Shown in pieces: positions 26,738 to 36,342 of a DNA stretch of 64,000 nucleotides (positions within the stretch are counted from its first letter, which is position 1; each line of letters opens with the position of its first letter). This DNA comes from Leucothrix pacifica. GTDB taxonomy: Bacteria; Pseudomonadota; Gammaproteobacteria; Thiotrichales; Thiotrichaceae. Location: NCBI RefSeq assembly GCF_003172875.1, contig NZ_QGKM01000004.1, positions 1 through 64,000 on the forward strand, in the 5' to 3' direction. The notes under the pieces are model-generated. The model ran no database searches and was not told where the DNA came from. It saw only the letters and a list, made by a program, of their open reading frames with translations. The position numbers were made by a program, and so were the translations under genes.

Positions 26738-28249
26738 TTAGTCGGCATCATTACGTGCCTCCTCTATCTGCTGTTTATGCCCGCGATATTCCTTAATCAC
26801 CCCACGTATATGCAATACGATGACCAGCACGATAATCCCAAAAATAATTGCTGAGATTGGGCGATCAATAAAGTCTAACGGCGTCTTTACTCGTGCCATT
26901 GAAGCGCGCAGCTTAACCTCCATAATTCCGCCTAATACCATGCCCAATATAATCGGTACTATCGGTAAATTAAGGCGTTTTAACACCAGTCCAAATACTC
27001 CGAATCCTGCTGCGATTGCACAGTCCGTGATTGAATTACGCAAGGAATACACCCCCACAAAACTCAACACCAAGATCACTACGCCAAGGAAGCGAGTTGG
27101 GATTTGAATGATTTTTAGTATCCAATTGGTGGAGAACATAAGGAAGATCAGCACCATGACATTTAAAATCAATAATGCGATATACAGTGCCATCACAAAA
27201 TCCATCTGGTTTTGAAATAGCTGAGGCCCGGGAATAACGCTATGCACATAGAAGACTGACAGCATCATGGCCGTTAATGCTTCTCCGGGAATGCCCAGCG
27301 CCAGCAATGGGATCATTGCGGCGGCAGGAACAGCATTATTGGCAGACTCTGAGGCGACTAAGCCTTCCGGTGAGCCGTTACCGAATAACTCAGGATTGTT
27401 AGAGCTTTTATGGGCATAGGTGTAAGACATGAACTGCGCGGTAAATTCACCAACACCGGGAATCATTCCCATTAACACACCGAACCCCGAGGCAACTCCC
27501 GCAACTCGTTTATATATCCAAAGCTCCTTTAGTCCCTGAAATAAGCCGCCATCGACAGGCATCGCCTTTGGCGTCCTATCTTTTTCAACCAGTAATAAGA
27601 AAGCTTGCGAAAGAGCAAACAATCCCAATATAACCACGATTAAATCTATACCAGAGGCTAACCAGCTCTGATCGAAAGTGTAGCGTTTGGTGTACTTTAT
27701 CGGCTCCAGACCAATGCTGTTGATAAAGATACCGAAACACGCCAGCATACCCGCAGCCAACACCTGACCACGATGCGCAAAAATCACCAGCACAATACCC
27801 AACAATGCCGCCATAAATATCTCACGGCTACCAAACAGTGGTGCGACTAAGGCCAATACAGGGGCAAACAGAATTAAACAAATTACCGATATGATGCCAC
27901 CGAGAAATGACGCGGAATAAGCAAGGCTCAAAGCGCGGCGCCCTTCTCCACGTTTGGTCATCGGATAACCGTCATAGGTGGTCAGTGCATTAACCGCTGT
28001 GCCCGGGGTGTTTATCAGAATGGCTGGGATAGACCCGCCATACATAGAAGACCCATAAATACCCAGCAATAGGGTCAGTCCTACGATTGGCTCCAAAGAA
28101 AAAGTGGCGGGTAATAAGATTGCGATAGCAACTGCAGCACCAACACCTGGAATTGCCCCAATGAAGACCCCACCAACAGAACCGATCAATAATGCAATCA
28201 GCACATCCCAACGCAGCAGAGTGTCCATTGCACCGATAAAAACGTCCAT
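26738..28249 (-). CDS. tctA: Tripartite tricarboxylate transporter, large permease TctA
   Basis: A 503-residue inner-membrane permease with about 12 hydrophobic helices. The two TctA signatures are plain: IGAIPGVGAAVAIAILLPAT near residue 30 with the following YGSSMYGGSIPAILINTPGT, and the second GMIPGVGEFTAQFMSY with PLLALGIPGEALTAMML. It pairs with the small TctB subunit and a periplasmic TctC binding protein to import a carboxylate. TctB is directly upstream, but no TctC is in the window. Confidence 0.92.
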   Translation of the reverse strand: MDVFIGAMDTLLRWDVLIALLIGSVGGVFIGAIPGVGAAVAIAILLPATFSLEPIVGLTLLLGIYGSSMYGGSIPAILINTPGTAVNALTTYDGYPMTKRGEGRRALSLAYSASFLGGIISVICLILFAPVLALVAPLFGSREIFMAALLGIVLVIFAHRGQVLAAGMLACFGIFINSIGLEPIKYTKRYTFDQSWLASGIDLIVVILGLFALSQAFLLLVEKDRTPKAMPVDGGLFQGLKELWIYKRVAGVASGFGVLMGMIPGVGEFTAQFMSYTYAHKSSNNPELFGNGSPEGLVASESANNAVPAAAMIPLLALGIPGEALTAMMLSVFYVHSVIPGPQLFQNQMDFVMALYIALLILNVMVLIFLMFSTNWILKIIQIPTRFLGVVILVLSFVGVYSLRNSITDCAIAAGFGVFGLVLKRLNLPIVPIILGMVLGGIMEVKLRASMARVKTPLDFIDRPISAIIFGIIVLVIVLHIRGVIKEYRGHKQQIEEARNDAD

Positions 28250-28257
28250 ACTTCCCC

Positions 28258-28740
28258 CTAGAAATTTAGCAGCATGAAGCTGCGCATGGCATCTGGCAGG
28301 TATTCGTAGAGCTGTCCACCCGGAATCTTAACTTCCAGAAAGCTCTTAAATACCAATACGATGAGAAAGCCGATGAATGCAGAAAGTAGCAACATTTTTT
28401 TACTACGATAGCCAATGCGAAAGCTTAGAAGGGGCATGAAGATGAGCGTCATAGGTAAGTATCCCACGATTGGTACCAACCAGACATACAGTAAAAACCA
28501 GGCAGCATATTCCAAAGAGCGAAGCCACAAAGCTACTTCGGCCATACGTCCGTGAATACGTGGGGATAACGCGGATCCAATTAAGTGAAGTAAGGCAAAA
28601 AACGTCATACCCACTAAACTTACCGCAGGCCAGAATCCGGGCTGAGCAAATATCTTACCGCGTGATAACCATTTAACTTGTTCGTCAATTTGCGACAACA
28701 GCAAGTCACGATATTGAAACCGTACTGCAACGTCTCGCAC
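28258..28740 (-). CDS. tctB: Tripartite tricarboxylate transporter, small subunit TctB (start uncertain)
   Basis: A 160-residue membrane protein with four hydrophobic helices, as in TctB: FWPAVSLVGMTFFALLHLIG, two middle helices (EYAAWFLLYVWLVPIVGYLP and TLIFMPLLSFRIGY), and KMLLLSAFIGFLIVLVF. The frame starts at a GTG at 28740, but the first ten or so codons overlap, on the other strand, the recognisable end of a yjbQ remnant. The natural start may therefore lie farther in (TTG/CTG near residue 13) or may have been replaced by the rearrangement. No proper ribosome site or TctC gene is upstream. Confidence 0.75.
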   Translation of the reverse strand: MRDVAVRFQYRDLLLSQIDEQVKWLSRGKIFAQPGFWPAVSLVGMTFFALLHLIGSALSPRIHGRMAEVALWLRSLEYAAWFLLYVWLVPIVGYLPMTLIFMPLLSFRIGYRSKKMLLLSAFIGFLIVLVFKSFLEVKIPGGQLYEYLPDAMRSFMLLNF

Positions 28741-28946
28741 CAGATGGCGATCCGGAATACAGACATGATTATGAAGGCGATGATGATATGTCAGCGCACA
28801 TCCGCTGTATTCTTACCAATGACAGCCTGACGGTACCTGTGAGTAATGGCCGTGCCGCTTTAGGAACTTGGCAGGGAATCTATCTGTACGAGCATAGAAC
28901 TAGTCGATTTAATCGCGAGATTGTGGTGACTGTGATGGGCGACTAG
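28689..28946 (+). pseudogene. C-terminal remnant of yjbQ (UPF0047)
   Basis: The plus-strand frame reads HDIETVLQRLAPDGDPEYRH, then DDDMSAHIR, SLTVPVSNGRAALGTWQGIYLYEH and IVVTVMGD plus a TAG stop at 28944-28946. This is the well-known C-terminal half of YjbQ/UPF0047 proteins (GTWQGIYLxEHR motif). There is no start codon, and the frame hits a stop at 28674. The upstream half has been replaced by tctB sequence, so a recombination junction lies near 28.70 kb. Confidence 0.8.
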
Positions 28947-29042
28947 ACCTGGATAACAAAGAAATGAACAAATACCAGTGTGGCTGTGGTCAAGGTAACT
29001 AACTGATGCCTACATAACGATAATTACGCTCGAAATGAAGCA

Positions 29043-29540
29043 CTAGAGAATGCCCAAACTAGCGATCACCTGAAGCAATGCCAATGAGATAAAGCCCGCC
29101 AGAATATCATCCAGCATAATACCTAGACCGCCATGCACCTGCTTGTCAGCCCATTTAATCGGCCATGGTTTGATAATGTCAAAAATACGGAACAGTACGA
29201 AACCAAGCACAATCCACTGCCAGCCCGCTGGTGCGGCAATCATCGTAATGAAGTAACCGGCAAACTCATCCCAAACAATCCCACCATGATCATGCACACC
29301 CAGCATTTCCGAGGATCGACCACAAATCCAAACACCCGCCACACACACCGCAGCAACCATCAAACAATATAGCGGCAGACTTAAATACTGCATTGGTAGA
29401 TACAGCAAAACTGCGGCTAAAGTACCAAATGTACCCGGCGCAAATGGTGCTAAGCCACTACCAAACCCAAAGGCCAATAAGTGAACCGGCGAACGTATAA
29501 CGGTACTGACTAATTCACGTTGGGTAGGTTTATTGCTCAT
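29043..29540 (-). CDS. pgpA: Phosphatidylglycerophosphatase A
   Basis: A 165-residue inner-membrane phosphatase that removes phosphate from phosphatidylglycerophosphate to make phosphatidylglycerol. Family marks: LAFGFGSGLAPFAPGTFGTL near the N-terminus, the acidic motif HDHGGIVWDEFAGYF, and the late DDILAGF. Three to four hydrophobic helices. Last gene of the rib-nusB-thiL-pgpA series, 21 bp after thiL, the usual gammaproteobacterial order. Confidence 0.95.
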   Translation of the reverse strand: MSNKPTQRELVSTVIRSPVHLLAFGFGSGLAPFAPGTFGTLAAVLLYLPMQYLSLPLYCLMVAAVCVAGVWICGRSSEMLGVHDHGGIVWDEFAGYFITMIAAPAGWQWIVLGFVLFRIFDIIKPWPIKWADKQVHGGLGIMLDDILAGFISLALLQVIASLGIL

Positions 29541-29561
29541 GGGAAAATCGGCTCTTATTGT

Positions 29562-30527
29562 TTAGAAATGTTGAAAACCAGTGGCGGTTAATAGATGGCT
29601 ATATTGGTTAATGATTTGCTCGGCATCATCAGTAATGTAGCCAATTGCCTGACAGCTCAACTGTTGTTCTGACATTGCCTTGATAAAACCATCGCACTGA
29701 TCATCAGGCACCGTGAATAGTAGCTCATAATCATCGCCGCCAGTCAGGGCATATTGCAAGCATTGCTCTGGTGGGTGCAGCGACGACAATGCCTCTGAAA
29801 ATGGAATATCATCAGTGTTAATGACTGCTCCACACTGTGAGGCTTTTAGGACATGCATCAAGTCTTGTAATAAGCCATCGGATACATCAATGCAGGCATG
29901 AGCATACTGACGAATAATGCGACTTTCTACAGTCCTTGCAGTGGGACGGTTTAATCGTTGAATACAATAGTCGTGATAAGCACGCTTTTCGCCAGAAGCA
30001 TATATTGATGAATCTCCCTGAGCCAAAGCCAGACCAGCAGCCGCATCACCCAAGGTACCGGTTACAAAGATCACATCACCCAGTTTCGCTGCACTACGCT
30101 TCAAAGCAGCTGCGGGCGTCACTTCGCCCATAATCTGAACAGTGATGGTTTGCGACCCACGCGTGGTATCACCACCAATCAAATCAACGCCATAGTCATC
30201 CGCAGCTTGCTTTAATCCAGCAGAAAACCCTTCCAGCCATGCCGTATTGTATTCAGGTAAGGTCAGTGCCAGCGTAAACCATCGAGGCTCTGCGCCCATC
30301 GCAGCCATATCACTAACATTAACGCTGAGTGCTTTATGTCCGATATCAGCGGGATGTGTATTAACAGGGAAATGTACACCAGAAACCAGTGTATCGACCG
30401 AGATAGCCAATTGGTGTTGTGCTTTAACCGACAGTAAAGCAGCGTCATCGCCTACACTGAGGGAAACGCCCTCACCCTGCGCAGGCCAGTTAAAATAGCG
30501 GGCAATTAAATCAAACTCACCCGCCAT
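29562..30527 (-). CDS. thiL: Thiamine-monophosphate kinase
   Basis: A 321-residue cytoplasmic enzyme that phosphorylates thiamine phosphate to thiamine diphosphate with ATP. The family pattern is complete: GEFDLIARYF at the start, SVGDDAALL, SVDTLVSGVHFP, ALSVNVSDMAAMGAEP, GGDTTRGS, CIDVSDGLLQDL and LTGGDDYELLFT with the metal-binding aspartates. It lies between nusB and pgpA with 18-21 bp gaps, an operon typical of gammaproteobacteria. Confidence 0.96.
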   Translation of the reverse strand: MAGEFDLIARYFNWPAQGEGVSLSVGDDAALLSVKAQHQLAISVDTLVSGVHFPVNTHPADIGHKALSVNVSDMAAMGAEPRWFTLALTLPEYNTAWLEGFSAGLKQAADDYGVDLIGGDTTRGSQTITVQIMGEVTPAAALKRSAAKLGDVIFVTGTLGDAAAGLALAQGDSSIYASGEKRAYHDYCIQRLNRPTARTVESRIIRQYAHACIDVSDGLLQDLMHVLKASQCGAVINTDDIPFSEALSSLHPPEQCLQYALTGGDDYELLFTVPDDQCDGFIKAMSEQQLSCQAIGYITDDAEQIINQYSHLLTATGFQHF

Positions 30528-30545
30528 TCTTTAATCCATCCAAGC

Positions 30546-31010
30546 TTACAGACCGCCCGTTTCCAGCGTTCTGATCTGGCGAGCCATTTTATCAACCACG
30601 CCATTGATGTACTTGTGCGCCTGATCTGCACCAAACTTTTTAGTTAGATTTACAGACTCATTGACCACAACCTTGTAAGGAACGTCGATATGATTCTGTA
30701 ACTCAGTGGCTGCTAATCGCAGTGCTGCAAGTTCTATCTGATCGAGCATATCCACACCACGATCAAGTAGCGGCACAAATAAAGCGTCGACATCTTCCTG
30801 ATTTTCAATCACGAAACGAACCAGTGACTGAAAATAAGCAGGATCACATTTGCGGAAGTCTTTCGACAAATCGCGGTCATCCTGAATCGCCAGATAGATA
30901 TCCTGGTAACTGTTCTGCGTCATTTGCCATTGGTAAATAGCGATCATCGCTAGTTTACGAGCAACCTGTCGCTGAGAAATCAGCTGCTTAGTGTTTGGAG
31001 AATCAGTCAT
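30546..31010 (-). CDS. nusB: Transcription antitermination factor NusB
   Basis: A 154-residue RNA-binding protein that joins NusE (S10) on boxA of rRNA leaders for antitermination. It has the all-helical NusB pattern: [35 protein letters not shown] and the signature [18 protein letters not shown] with [10 protein letters not shown]. The start overlaps the ribH stop by 8 bp, showing translational coupling within the riboflavin operon. Confidence 0.96.
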   Translation of the reverse strand: MTDSPNTKQLISQRQVARKLAMIAIYQWQMTQNSYQDIYLAIQDDRDLSKDFRKCDPAYFQSLVRFVIENQEDVDALFVPLLDRGVDMLDQIELAALRLAATELQNHIDVPYKVVVNESVNLTKKFGADQAHKYINGVVDKMARQIRTLETGGL

Positions 31011-31479
31011 TGAACTTCTTAATCAGAGAAACCATTTCTAAAGCCGTTAAACCAGCTTCAGCACCTTTATTGCCCGCCTTAGTACCACTACGCTCAATCG
31101 CTTGCTCGATTGAGTCAGTCGTCAAAATACCATTAATGACTGGCAGACCGGTTTGCAATGCAACCGCTGACAAGCCCTTAGCAGACTCATTTGCCACGAT
31201 ATCAAAGTGAGGTGTGCTACCACGAATCACCGCACCAAGTGCAATCACTGCATCGTACTTTTTGCTGTTAGCCATGTGCTGAACGATCAATGGCAACTCA
31301 AATGCACCGGGTACACGCGTGACTTCAATATCTTTCTCATCAACGCCGTGACGCACTAATGCATCTACCGCACCTTCCAATAGCGCTTCAACCACAAAAC
31401 CGTTAAAACGACCTACTGCAATACCGTAGCGTGCTTTCGTTGGCGTGAAATCGCCGACAATTTCTTTCACATTCTTCAT
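31003..31479 (-). CDS. ribH: 6,7-dimethyl-8-ribityllumazine synthase
   Basis: A 158-residue cytoplasmic enzyme that condenses 3,4-dihydroxybutanone phosphate with the pyrimidine intermediate, the penultimate riboflavin step. Marks: [22 protein letters not shown], the catalytic-loop [20 protein letters not shown] with the conserved histidine, and [26 protein letters not shown]. It starts 6 bp after ribBA and overlaps nusB. Confidence 0.97.
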   Translation of the reverse strand: MKNVKEIVGDFTPTKARYGIAVGRFNGFVVEALLEGAVDALVRHGVDEKDIEVTRVPGAFELPLIVQHMANSKKYDAVIALGAVIRGSTPHFDIVANESAKGLSAVALQTGLPVINGILTTDSIEQAIERSGTKAGNKGAEAGLTALEMVSLIKKFND

Positions 31480-31485
31480 TCTGGA

Positions 31486-32601
31486 TTATTCCTGTCTGTA
31501 TCCGGTTATTTCTAGCCCAAACCCTGCAATGCCGCTGAGGTGCATTGGGGCACTCATCACGCACATTTTACGCACGCCTAAGTCTAATAAAATCTGTGCA
31601 CCAATCCCGTAAGTTCTTAACTCGGCGGGTGCATCTTTGGCATCGTCATCAACAACTTCAGTATCCTGCGCCACGCCCATGACTTTTTGCAAGCGCTTTA
31701 GTATATCAATCTTTTCACGCGGCTCACGCAGAATAACAACCACACCCTGCCCGGCTTCATTAATCGTTTTCATGGCATCCTGCAATGGCCAGCCAGAACC
31801 CGGCTCACGCAATGACAGCAAGTCACAAATCGAATCTTCAAGATGTACACGCGTCAAAACTTCATCGCCCGGATTAATCTCGCCTTTCACTAAGGCCATA
31901 TGGGTTTGATCGCTGGCGATGTCTTTATACGCAATCAGCTTAAACTCACCATGTGCTGTATTGACCACTTTTTCAAAGGTGCGGTTAACGGTGGTTTCGT
32001 TGTCCAAACGATAACGGATCAGATCTTCGATCGTACCCATCTTAAGCTGATGTTTTTCAGCAATATCAACCAGATCATCACGACGCGCCATGGTGCCGTC
32101 TTCATTCAGGATCTCAACGATCACCGCTGAGGGTTCAAAACCTGCCAATGCGGCAAGATCACAACCTGCTTCAGTATGGCCCGCACGCGTCAATACGCCG
32201 CCTGGTTGCGCCATTATCGGGAAGATATGACCAGGCTGAACAATTGAAGCTGGAGTGGCATCAGGGGCAATTGCAGCACGCACGGTCAGGGCACGATCAT
32301 AAGCTGAAATACCAGTAGTGACACCTTCAGCCGCTTCGATTGAAACCGTAAAATTAGTCCCGTGTGCATCATTGGTCTTGGACACCATCAGTGGCAAGTC
32401 CAACTGCATGCAACGTTCACGACGCATAGTCATACAAACCAGACCCCGGCCATGCGTTGCCATGAAGTTAATGTCTTCAGGACGCACTTTTGAGGAGACC
32501 ATTAGAAAGTCTCCTTCATTCTCGCGGTCTTCGTCATCCACAATAATGACCATTTTGCCCTGAGCAAGATCGTCAATAATTTCTTCAATAGTATTGAACA
32601 T
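31486..32601 (-). CDS. ribBA: 3,4-dihydroxy-2-butanone 4-phosphate synthase with degenerate GTP cyclohydrolase II domain
   Basis: A 371-residue two-domain protein. The first 200 residues are a full RibB domain that makes dihydroxybutanone phosphate from ribulose 5-phosphate (DDEDRENEGDF acidic loop, THGRGLVCM, RAGHTEAGCDLA). The remainder is built like GTP cyclohydrolase II (FKLIAYKD, later VMSAPMHL) but the zinc-binding C-x2-GD-x-C-x-C cluster is absent: the region reads TRVHLEDSICDLLSLREP. The second activity is therefore probably lost, as in many proteobacterial RibBA-like proteins, and a separate ribA is expected elsewhere. Confidence 0.92.
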   Translation of the reverse strand: MFNTIEEIIDDLAQGKMVIIVDDEDRENEGDFLMVSSKVRPEDINFMATHGRGLVCMTMRRERCMQLDLPLMVSKTNDAHGTNFTVSIEAAEGVTTGISAYDRALTVRAAIAPDATPASIVQPGHIFPIMAQPGGVLTRAGHTEAGCDLAALAGFEPSAVIVEILNEDGTMARRDDLVDIAEKHQLKMGTIEDLIRYRLDNETTVNRTFEKVVNTAHGEFKLIAYKDIASDQTHMALVKGEINPGDEVLTRVHLEDSICDLLSLREPGSGWPLQDAMKTINEAGQGVVVILREPREKIDILKRLQKVMGVAQDTEVVDDDAKDAPAELRTYGIGAQILLDLGVRKMCVMSAPMHLSGIAGFGLEITGYRQE

Positions 32602-32614
32602 AGTTTATTACTTC

Positions 32615-33274
32615 TTAATAACCGTTTTCGGCCAGAAATGCTTCGGTGATTCCACGCTCACCGGCGCTACTGATTGCTGCCTTATCACCGAGTAATAAAC
32701 GCTCAAGATAACGGGCTAACAAATCCACTTCCAGATTAATCTTTGTCCCTGCCTGATAGCCATCGATAATGGTTTCCTGCAAGGTATGCGGCACAATATT
32801 GATTTCAAAGTCACAGCCATCAACACGGTTAACTGTCAAACTCACACCATCGATCGTAATAGAGCCTTTAGCTGCGATGTATTTTGCCAGCGTATCAGGG
32901 GCTTTAATTTTGAACCACTCAGAGCGGCCATCATGACGACGTGATTCCACCACACCCAAGCCATCAACATGACCACTGACTAAGTGCCCACCTAAATGAT
33001 CTTGCAGAGTTAGTGCTTTTTCCAGATTAACCGACGAGCCTGTACTGAGACTGCCCAATGATGTCAGAGAGAGTGTTTCGCGGGATACATCGGCAACAAA
33101 GGAATCCTCGCTAAGCTGAACGGCGGTCAAACACACGCCATTTACCGCAATACTGTCACCCAAAGCGACATTATTCATGGCTAGTTTGCCTGTGGAAATA
33201 CTCAGCGCCACATCGCCACCTTTACTACTGAGACTTTTTACTGTGCCAACAGCCTGAATGATACCGGTAAACAT
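32615..33274 (-). CDS. ribC: Riboflavin synthase, alpha chain
   Basis: A 219-residue cytoplasmic enzyme that dismutates two ribityllumazine molecules into riboflavin. It shows the two repeated lumazine-binding domains: MFTGIIQAVGTVKSL with IAVNGVCLTAV, then HLGGHLVSGHVDG with ITIDGVSLTVN. Length is standard. It is also called ribE in E. coli nomenclature. Position between ribD and ribBA is conserved, with 3-13 bp gaps. Confidence 0.96.
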   Translation of the reverse strand: MFTGIIQAVGTVKSLSSKGGDVALSISTGKLAMNNVALGDSIAVNGVCLTAVQLSEDSFVADVSRETLSLTSLGSLSTGSSVNLEKALTLQDHLGGHLVSGHVDGLGVVESRRHDGRSEWFKIKAPDTLAKYIAAKGSITIDGVSLTVNRVDGCDFEINIVPHTLQETIIDGYQAGTKINLEVDLLARYLERLLLGDKAAISSAGERGITEAFLAENGY

Positions 33275-33277
33275 TGT

Positions 33278-34411
33278 CTAAACCTGTGTTTGCTCAAGGG
33301 CGGCTATGATACGCCAATCCTCACCAATTGCACGTATATCCTTAATTTTCAGGTTAATTCTATCCTTCATTTTTTTCAATTGTGGCAAATAAAATGCCCC
33401 CATCGCATCGCTGCCTAATAAATGCGGCGCCATGTACAATAAAAGCTCATCTACCAAGCCTTTATCCAACAAATTACCGCAGATCAGCGAGCCTGCTTCT
33501 GTATGTACCTCATTGATCTCACGCTTCGCCAGATCTTTGAGAACAGCTTTTAATGACATACGTGCTGTTGTGTCTGCACTCTCCATGACAACGACTTCGA
33601 CATCTTCGCCAGCCTGCTCTAGTTCATAAACCGTATCTGAAGAATAGCGCTGGGTATATATGAGAGTTTTACCCGGAAGACTCAGGAGCCTGGCAGTAGC
33701 CGGACAACGCAGTTGAGTATCCAGAATCACGCGAGCCGGCTGACGAACCTCACCCTCAATCCCCAGCTCCAGCGTAGTTAAGCGAACCGTCAGTGAAGGA
33801 TCATCAGCTAACACCGTGCCAATACCTGCCAGAACCGCATCACTTTGGGCGCGCCAAAATTGAACATCGTGTCGGGCAGCTGGCCCTGTAATCCACTGAC
33901 TTTCACCCGAGGCCATAGCAGTTCGACCATCTAAACTGGTAGCCATTTTTAAGCGGACAAAGGGCATACCGTGAACCATACGACGAATAAATCCCGGATT
34001 AAGTTCGCGGGCTTGCTGCTCTAACATGCCGCTAGTCACCTCGATCCCTGCTGACTCCAGACGCGCGATACCGCCACCTGACACACAAGGATTAGGGTCT
34101 TCCATGGCGATAAACACGCGAGATACACCCGCTTTTACTAAGGCATCGGCACAAGGCGGGGTTCTGCCGGTATGAGAGCAAGGCTCTAAAGTGACATAAG
34201 CAGTTGAGCCTCTGGCATGCTCCCCTGCTTTTGCAAGTGCGACGGCTTCAGCATGCGGGCCACCTGCCGGTTGTGTGAAACCTTCTGCGATGACTTGCCC
34301 ATCTTTAACCAGCACACAACCGACCCGTGGATTTGGATGCGTCGTATAAATCCCCAAGCGTGCTAATTTAATCGCCTGAGCCATGTATTGCAGGTGCTGG
34401 GTATCGTTCAT
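33278..34411 (-). CDS. ribD: Bifunctional pyrimidine deaminase/reductase RibD
   Basis: A 377-residue enzyme for the second and third steps of riboflavin synthesis. The N-terminal deaminase has the zinc site HAEAVAL and PCSHTGRTPPC; the C-terminal NADPH-dependent reductase starts with RLKMATSLDGRTAMASGESQ and has DAVLAGIGTVLADDP and EAGSLICGNLL (usually E-GG/A). It is first of the rib genes proper, 61 bp after nrdR, and followed by ribC after 3 bp. Confidence 0.96.
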   Translation of the reverse strand: MNDTQHLQYMAQAIKLARLGIYTTHPNPRVGCVLVKDGQVIAEGFTQPAGGPHAEAVALAKAGEHARGSTAYVTLEPCSHTGRTPPCADALVKAGVSRVFIAMEDPNPCVSGGGIARLESAGIEVTSGMLEQQARELNPGFIRRMVHGMPFVRLKMATSLDGRTAMASGESQWITGPAARHDVQFWRAQSDAVLAGIGTVLADDPSLTVRLTTLELGIEGEVRQPARVILDTQLRCPATARLLSLPGKTLIYTQRYSSDTVYELEQAGEDVEVVVMESADTTARMSLKAVLKDLAKREINEVHTEAGSLICGNLLDKGLVDELLLYMAPHLLGSDAMGAFYLPQLKKMKDRINLKIKDIRAIGEDWRIIAALEQTQV

Positions 34412-34472
34412 ACTAATTGAAGGGTTAATTAGTGGAGGGATAGTGTAGCAGTTTTAGCGTCCGGACAGTCGT

Positions 34473-34949
34473 CTAAGACAAGCCTTTATCTGTTGCAACT
34501 TTCTTTTCCATCAGGTTGATGGTTTCGACGAATTCGTCAATATCATTGAAACTTCGATAAACCGATGCAAAACGAATATAGGCGACACCGTCGAGTTCAC
34601 GCAGCTCTTGCATCACACGTTCGCCAATCCAATGAGATTCGACTTCGCGTAGACCACTACTGAGAATTTTCTTCTTGATCTGCTGAATAGCCCGGTCAAT
34701 ATCAACCATACTGACCGGACGTTTTTCTAACGCCAGCATCATTCCGGCTCGCAGCTTCTCCACATTAAAAGCCTCGCCAACACCATCGCTCTTCATGACA
34801 CGAGGCATATTTAAGTCAGCGACTTCATAAGTGGTGAAACGTTCATCACAGGACCCGCATTTACGTCGACGACGAACTTGATCGCCATCCGCGCCTAAGC
34901 GTGAATCAACAACACGGGTGTCTGTGGCACTGCAAAACGGACAATGCAT
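34473..34949 (-). CDS. nrdR: Transcriptional repressor NrdR
   Basis: A 158-residue repressor of ribonucleotide reductase genes that senses ATP/dATP. The N-terminal zinc ribbon is [19 protein letters not shown] with [15 protein letters not shown]; the ATP-cone includes [20 protein letters not shown]. It lies 9 bp after glyA and before ribD, the standard order. Confidence 0.97.
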   Translation of the reverse strand: MHCPFCSATDTRVVDSRLGADGDQVRRRRKCGSCDERFTTYEVADLNMPRVMKSDGVGEAFNVEKLRAGMMLALEKRPVSMVDIDRAIQQIKKKILSSGLREVESHWIGERVMQELRELDGVAYIRFASVYRSFNDIDEFVETINLMEKKVATDKGLS

Positions 34950-34958
34950 GGGCTTTAA

Positions 34959-36215
34959 TTACTCTGCGTATACGGGGAGACGTTTGCAGATCTCGCTGAC
35001 TTTGGCCTTGACTGACTCGATGACAGTTTGATCTTCAATATTTTCCAATATATCACAAATCCAGTTAGTCAGATCAATACAATCCTGCTCTTTAAAGCCA
35101 CGGGTTGTGACCGCAGGTGTACCGATACGAATACCACTAGTGACGAACGGTGACTGTGGATCATTAGGCACCGAGTTCTTATTGACAGTGATGTGTGCAC
35201 TGCCAAGCGCTGCATCCGCTTGCTTGCCCGTCAAACCTTTGTCGATCAAATCCAACAGGAACAAGTGATTGTCAGTACCACCGGAAACGATATTAAAACC
35301 ACGCTCCATAAAGGTGTGAGCCATCGCTTGTGCGTTCTTCACAACCTGTGCCTGATAGTCAGCAAAACCAGGATCCATTGCTTCTTTGAATGAAACCGCT
35401 TTAGCTGCGATCACGTGCATCAAAGGGCCACCCTGTGTACCCGGGAAGACCGCTGAGTTCAGCTTCTTCTCGATTTCAGGATTTGCTTTAGCAAGGATGA
35501 TTCCACCACGTGGGCCACGCAATGTTTTGTGAGTCGTTGAAGTGGTAACGTCAGCAATTTGTACCGGAGATGGGTAAACACCTGCTGCAACCAAACCTGC
35601 AACGTGCGCCATATCAACAAATAAGATCGCGCCTACTTCATCCGCGATATCACGGAAACGCTGCCAATCCATCACGCGAGAGTATGCAGAGAAACCAGCG
35701 ATGATCATTTTTGGTTTGTGCTCTTTTGCGAGTGCCTCAACCTGATCGTAATCCACTTCACCCGTTTCATTATTCAAACCGTACTGAACAGCTTTGTATA
35801 CTTTACCAGAGAAACTCACGTGTGAACCGTGAGTTAAGTGACCTCCGTCAGACAAGCTCATTCCCAGAACCGTATCACCCGGTTCTAATAATGCCATGTA
35901 GACAGATAAGTTCGCTGAGGAACCTGAGTGTGGTTGTACGTTTGCGTAGTCAGCACCAAACAACGCTTTAACACGGTCAATTGCTAATTGTTCAGCAACA
36001 TCAACATATTCACAGCCGCCGTAATAGCGCTTTGAAGGATAACCCTCAGCATATTTGTTAGTAAGTACTGAGCCTTGTGCTTCCATCACACGTGGGCTGG
36101 TATAGTTTTCTGAGGCGATCAGTTCGATATGATCTTCCTGACGCTGAGCTTCGTCAGCAAGTGCGTCATATAACTCGTTGTCATAATCGGCGATATTCAT
36201 ATTAATGTTAAACAC
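34959..36215 (-). CDS. glyA: Serine hydroxymethyltransferase
   Basis: A 418-residue PLP enzyme that interconverts serine and glycine while loading tetrahydrofolate with a one-carbon unit. Clear marks: [55 protein letters not shown], and [15 protein letters not shown] with the Schiff-base lysine. It is the first gene of a probable glyA-nrdR-ribD transcript. A terminator separates it from the radical SAM gene upstream. Confidence 0.98.
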   Translation of the reverse strand: MFNINMNIADYDNELYDALADEAQRQEDHIELIASENYTSPRVMEAQGSVLTNKYAEGYPSKRYYGGCEYVDVAEQLAIDRVKALFGADYANVQPHSGSSANLSVYMALLEPGDTVLGMSLSDGGHLTHGSHVSFSGKVYKAVQYGLNNETGEVDYDQVEALAKEHKPKMIIAGFSAYSRVMDWQRFRDIADEVGAILFVDMAHVAGLVAAGVYPSPVQIADVTTSTTHKTLRGPRGGIILAKANPEIEKKLNSAVFPGTQGGPLMHVIAAKAVSFKEAMDPGFADYQAQVVKNAQAMAHTFMERGFNIVSGGTDNHLFLLDLIDKGLTGKQADAALGSAHITVNKNSVPNDPQSPFVTSGIRIGTPAVTTRGFKEQDCIDLTNWICDILENIEDQTVIESVKAKVSEICKRLPVYAE

Positions 36216-36242
36216 GTCTGGCTCCTGACATTTTTACTGCTA

Positions 36243-36277
36243 TTACAAAACGGACTCTGTAGTAACTACAGAATCCG
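36243..36277 (-). terminator. Rho-independent terminator after the radical SAM gene
   Basis: An imperfect palindrome (TCTGTAGT-A-ACTACAGA flanked by CGGA/TCCG, 36251-36277) is followed on the minus strand by TTTTGTAAT. It ends transcription from the radical SAM gene before glyA. Confidence 0.65.
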
Positions 36278-36342
36278 GCAGTTTATCGGAAAGCGGAATT
36301 TCATGGCTAGTAAAAAAAAACAATTGCTTGCAGAAAGAATCT

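Noticed and set aside
23837-28740. Genomic island bounded by integrase or tRNA
   Set aside because: No integrase, transposase, tRNA or flanking direct repeat was found; only remnants and a palindrome mark the edges.
36216-36342. FMN or other riboswitch ahead of the glyA-rib block
   Set aside because: The only strong hairpin is a terminator-like palindrome; no FMN-element core sequence was seen here or before ribD.
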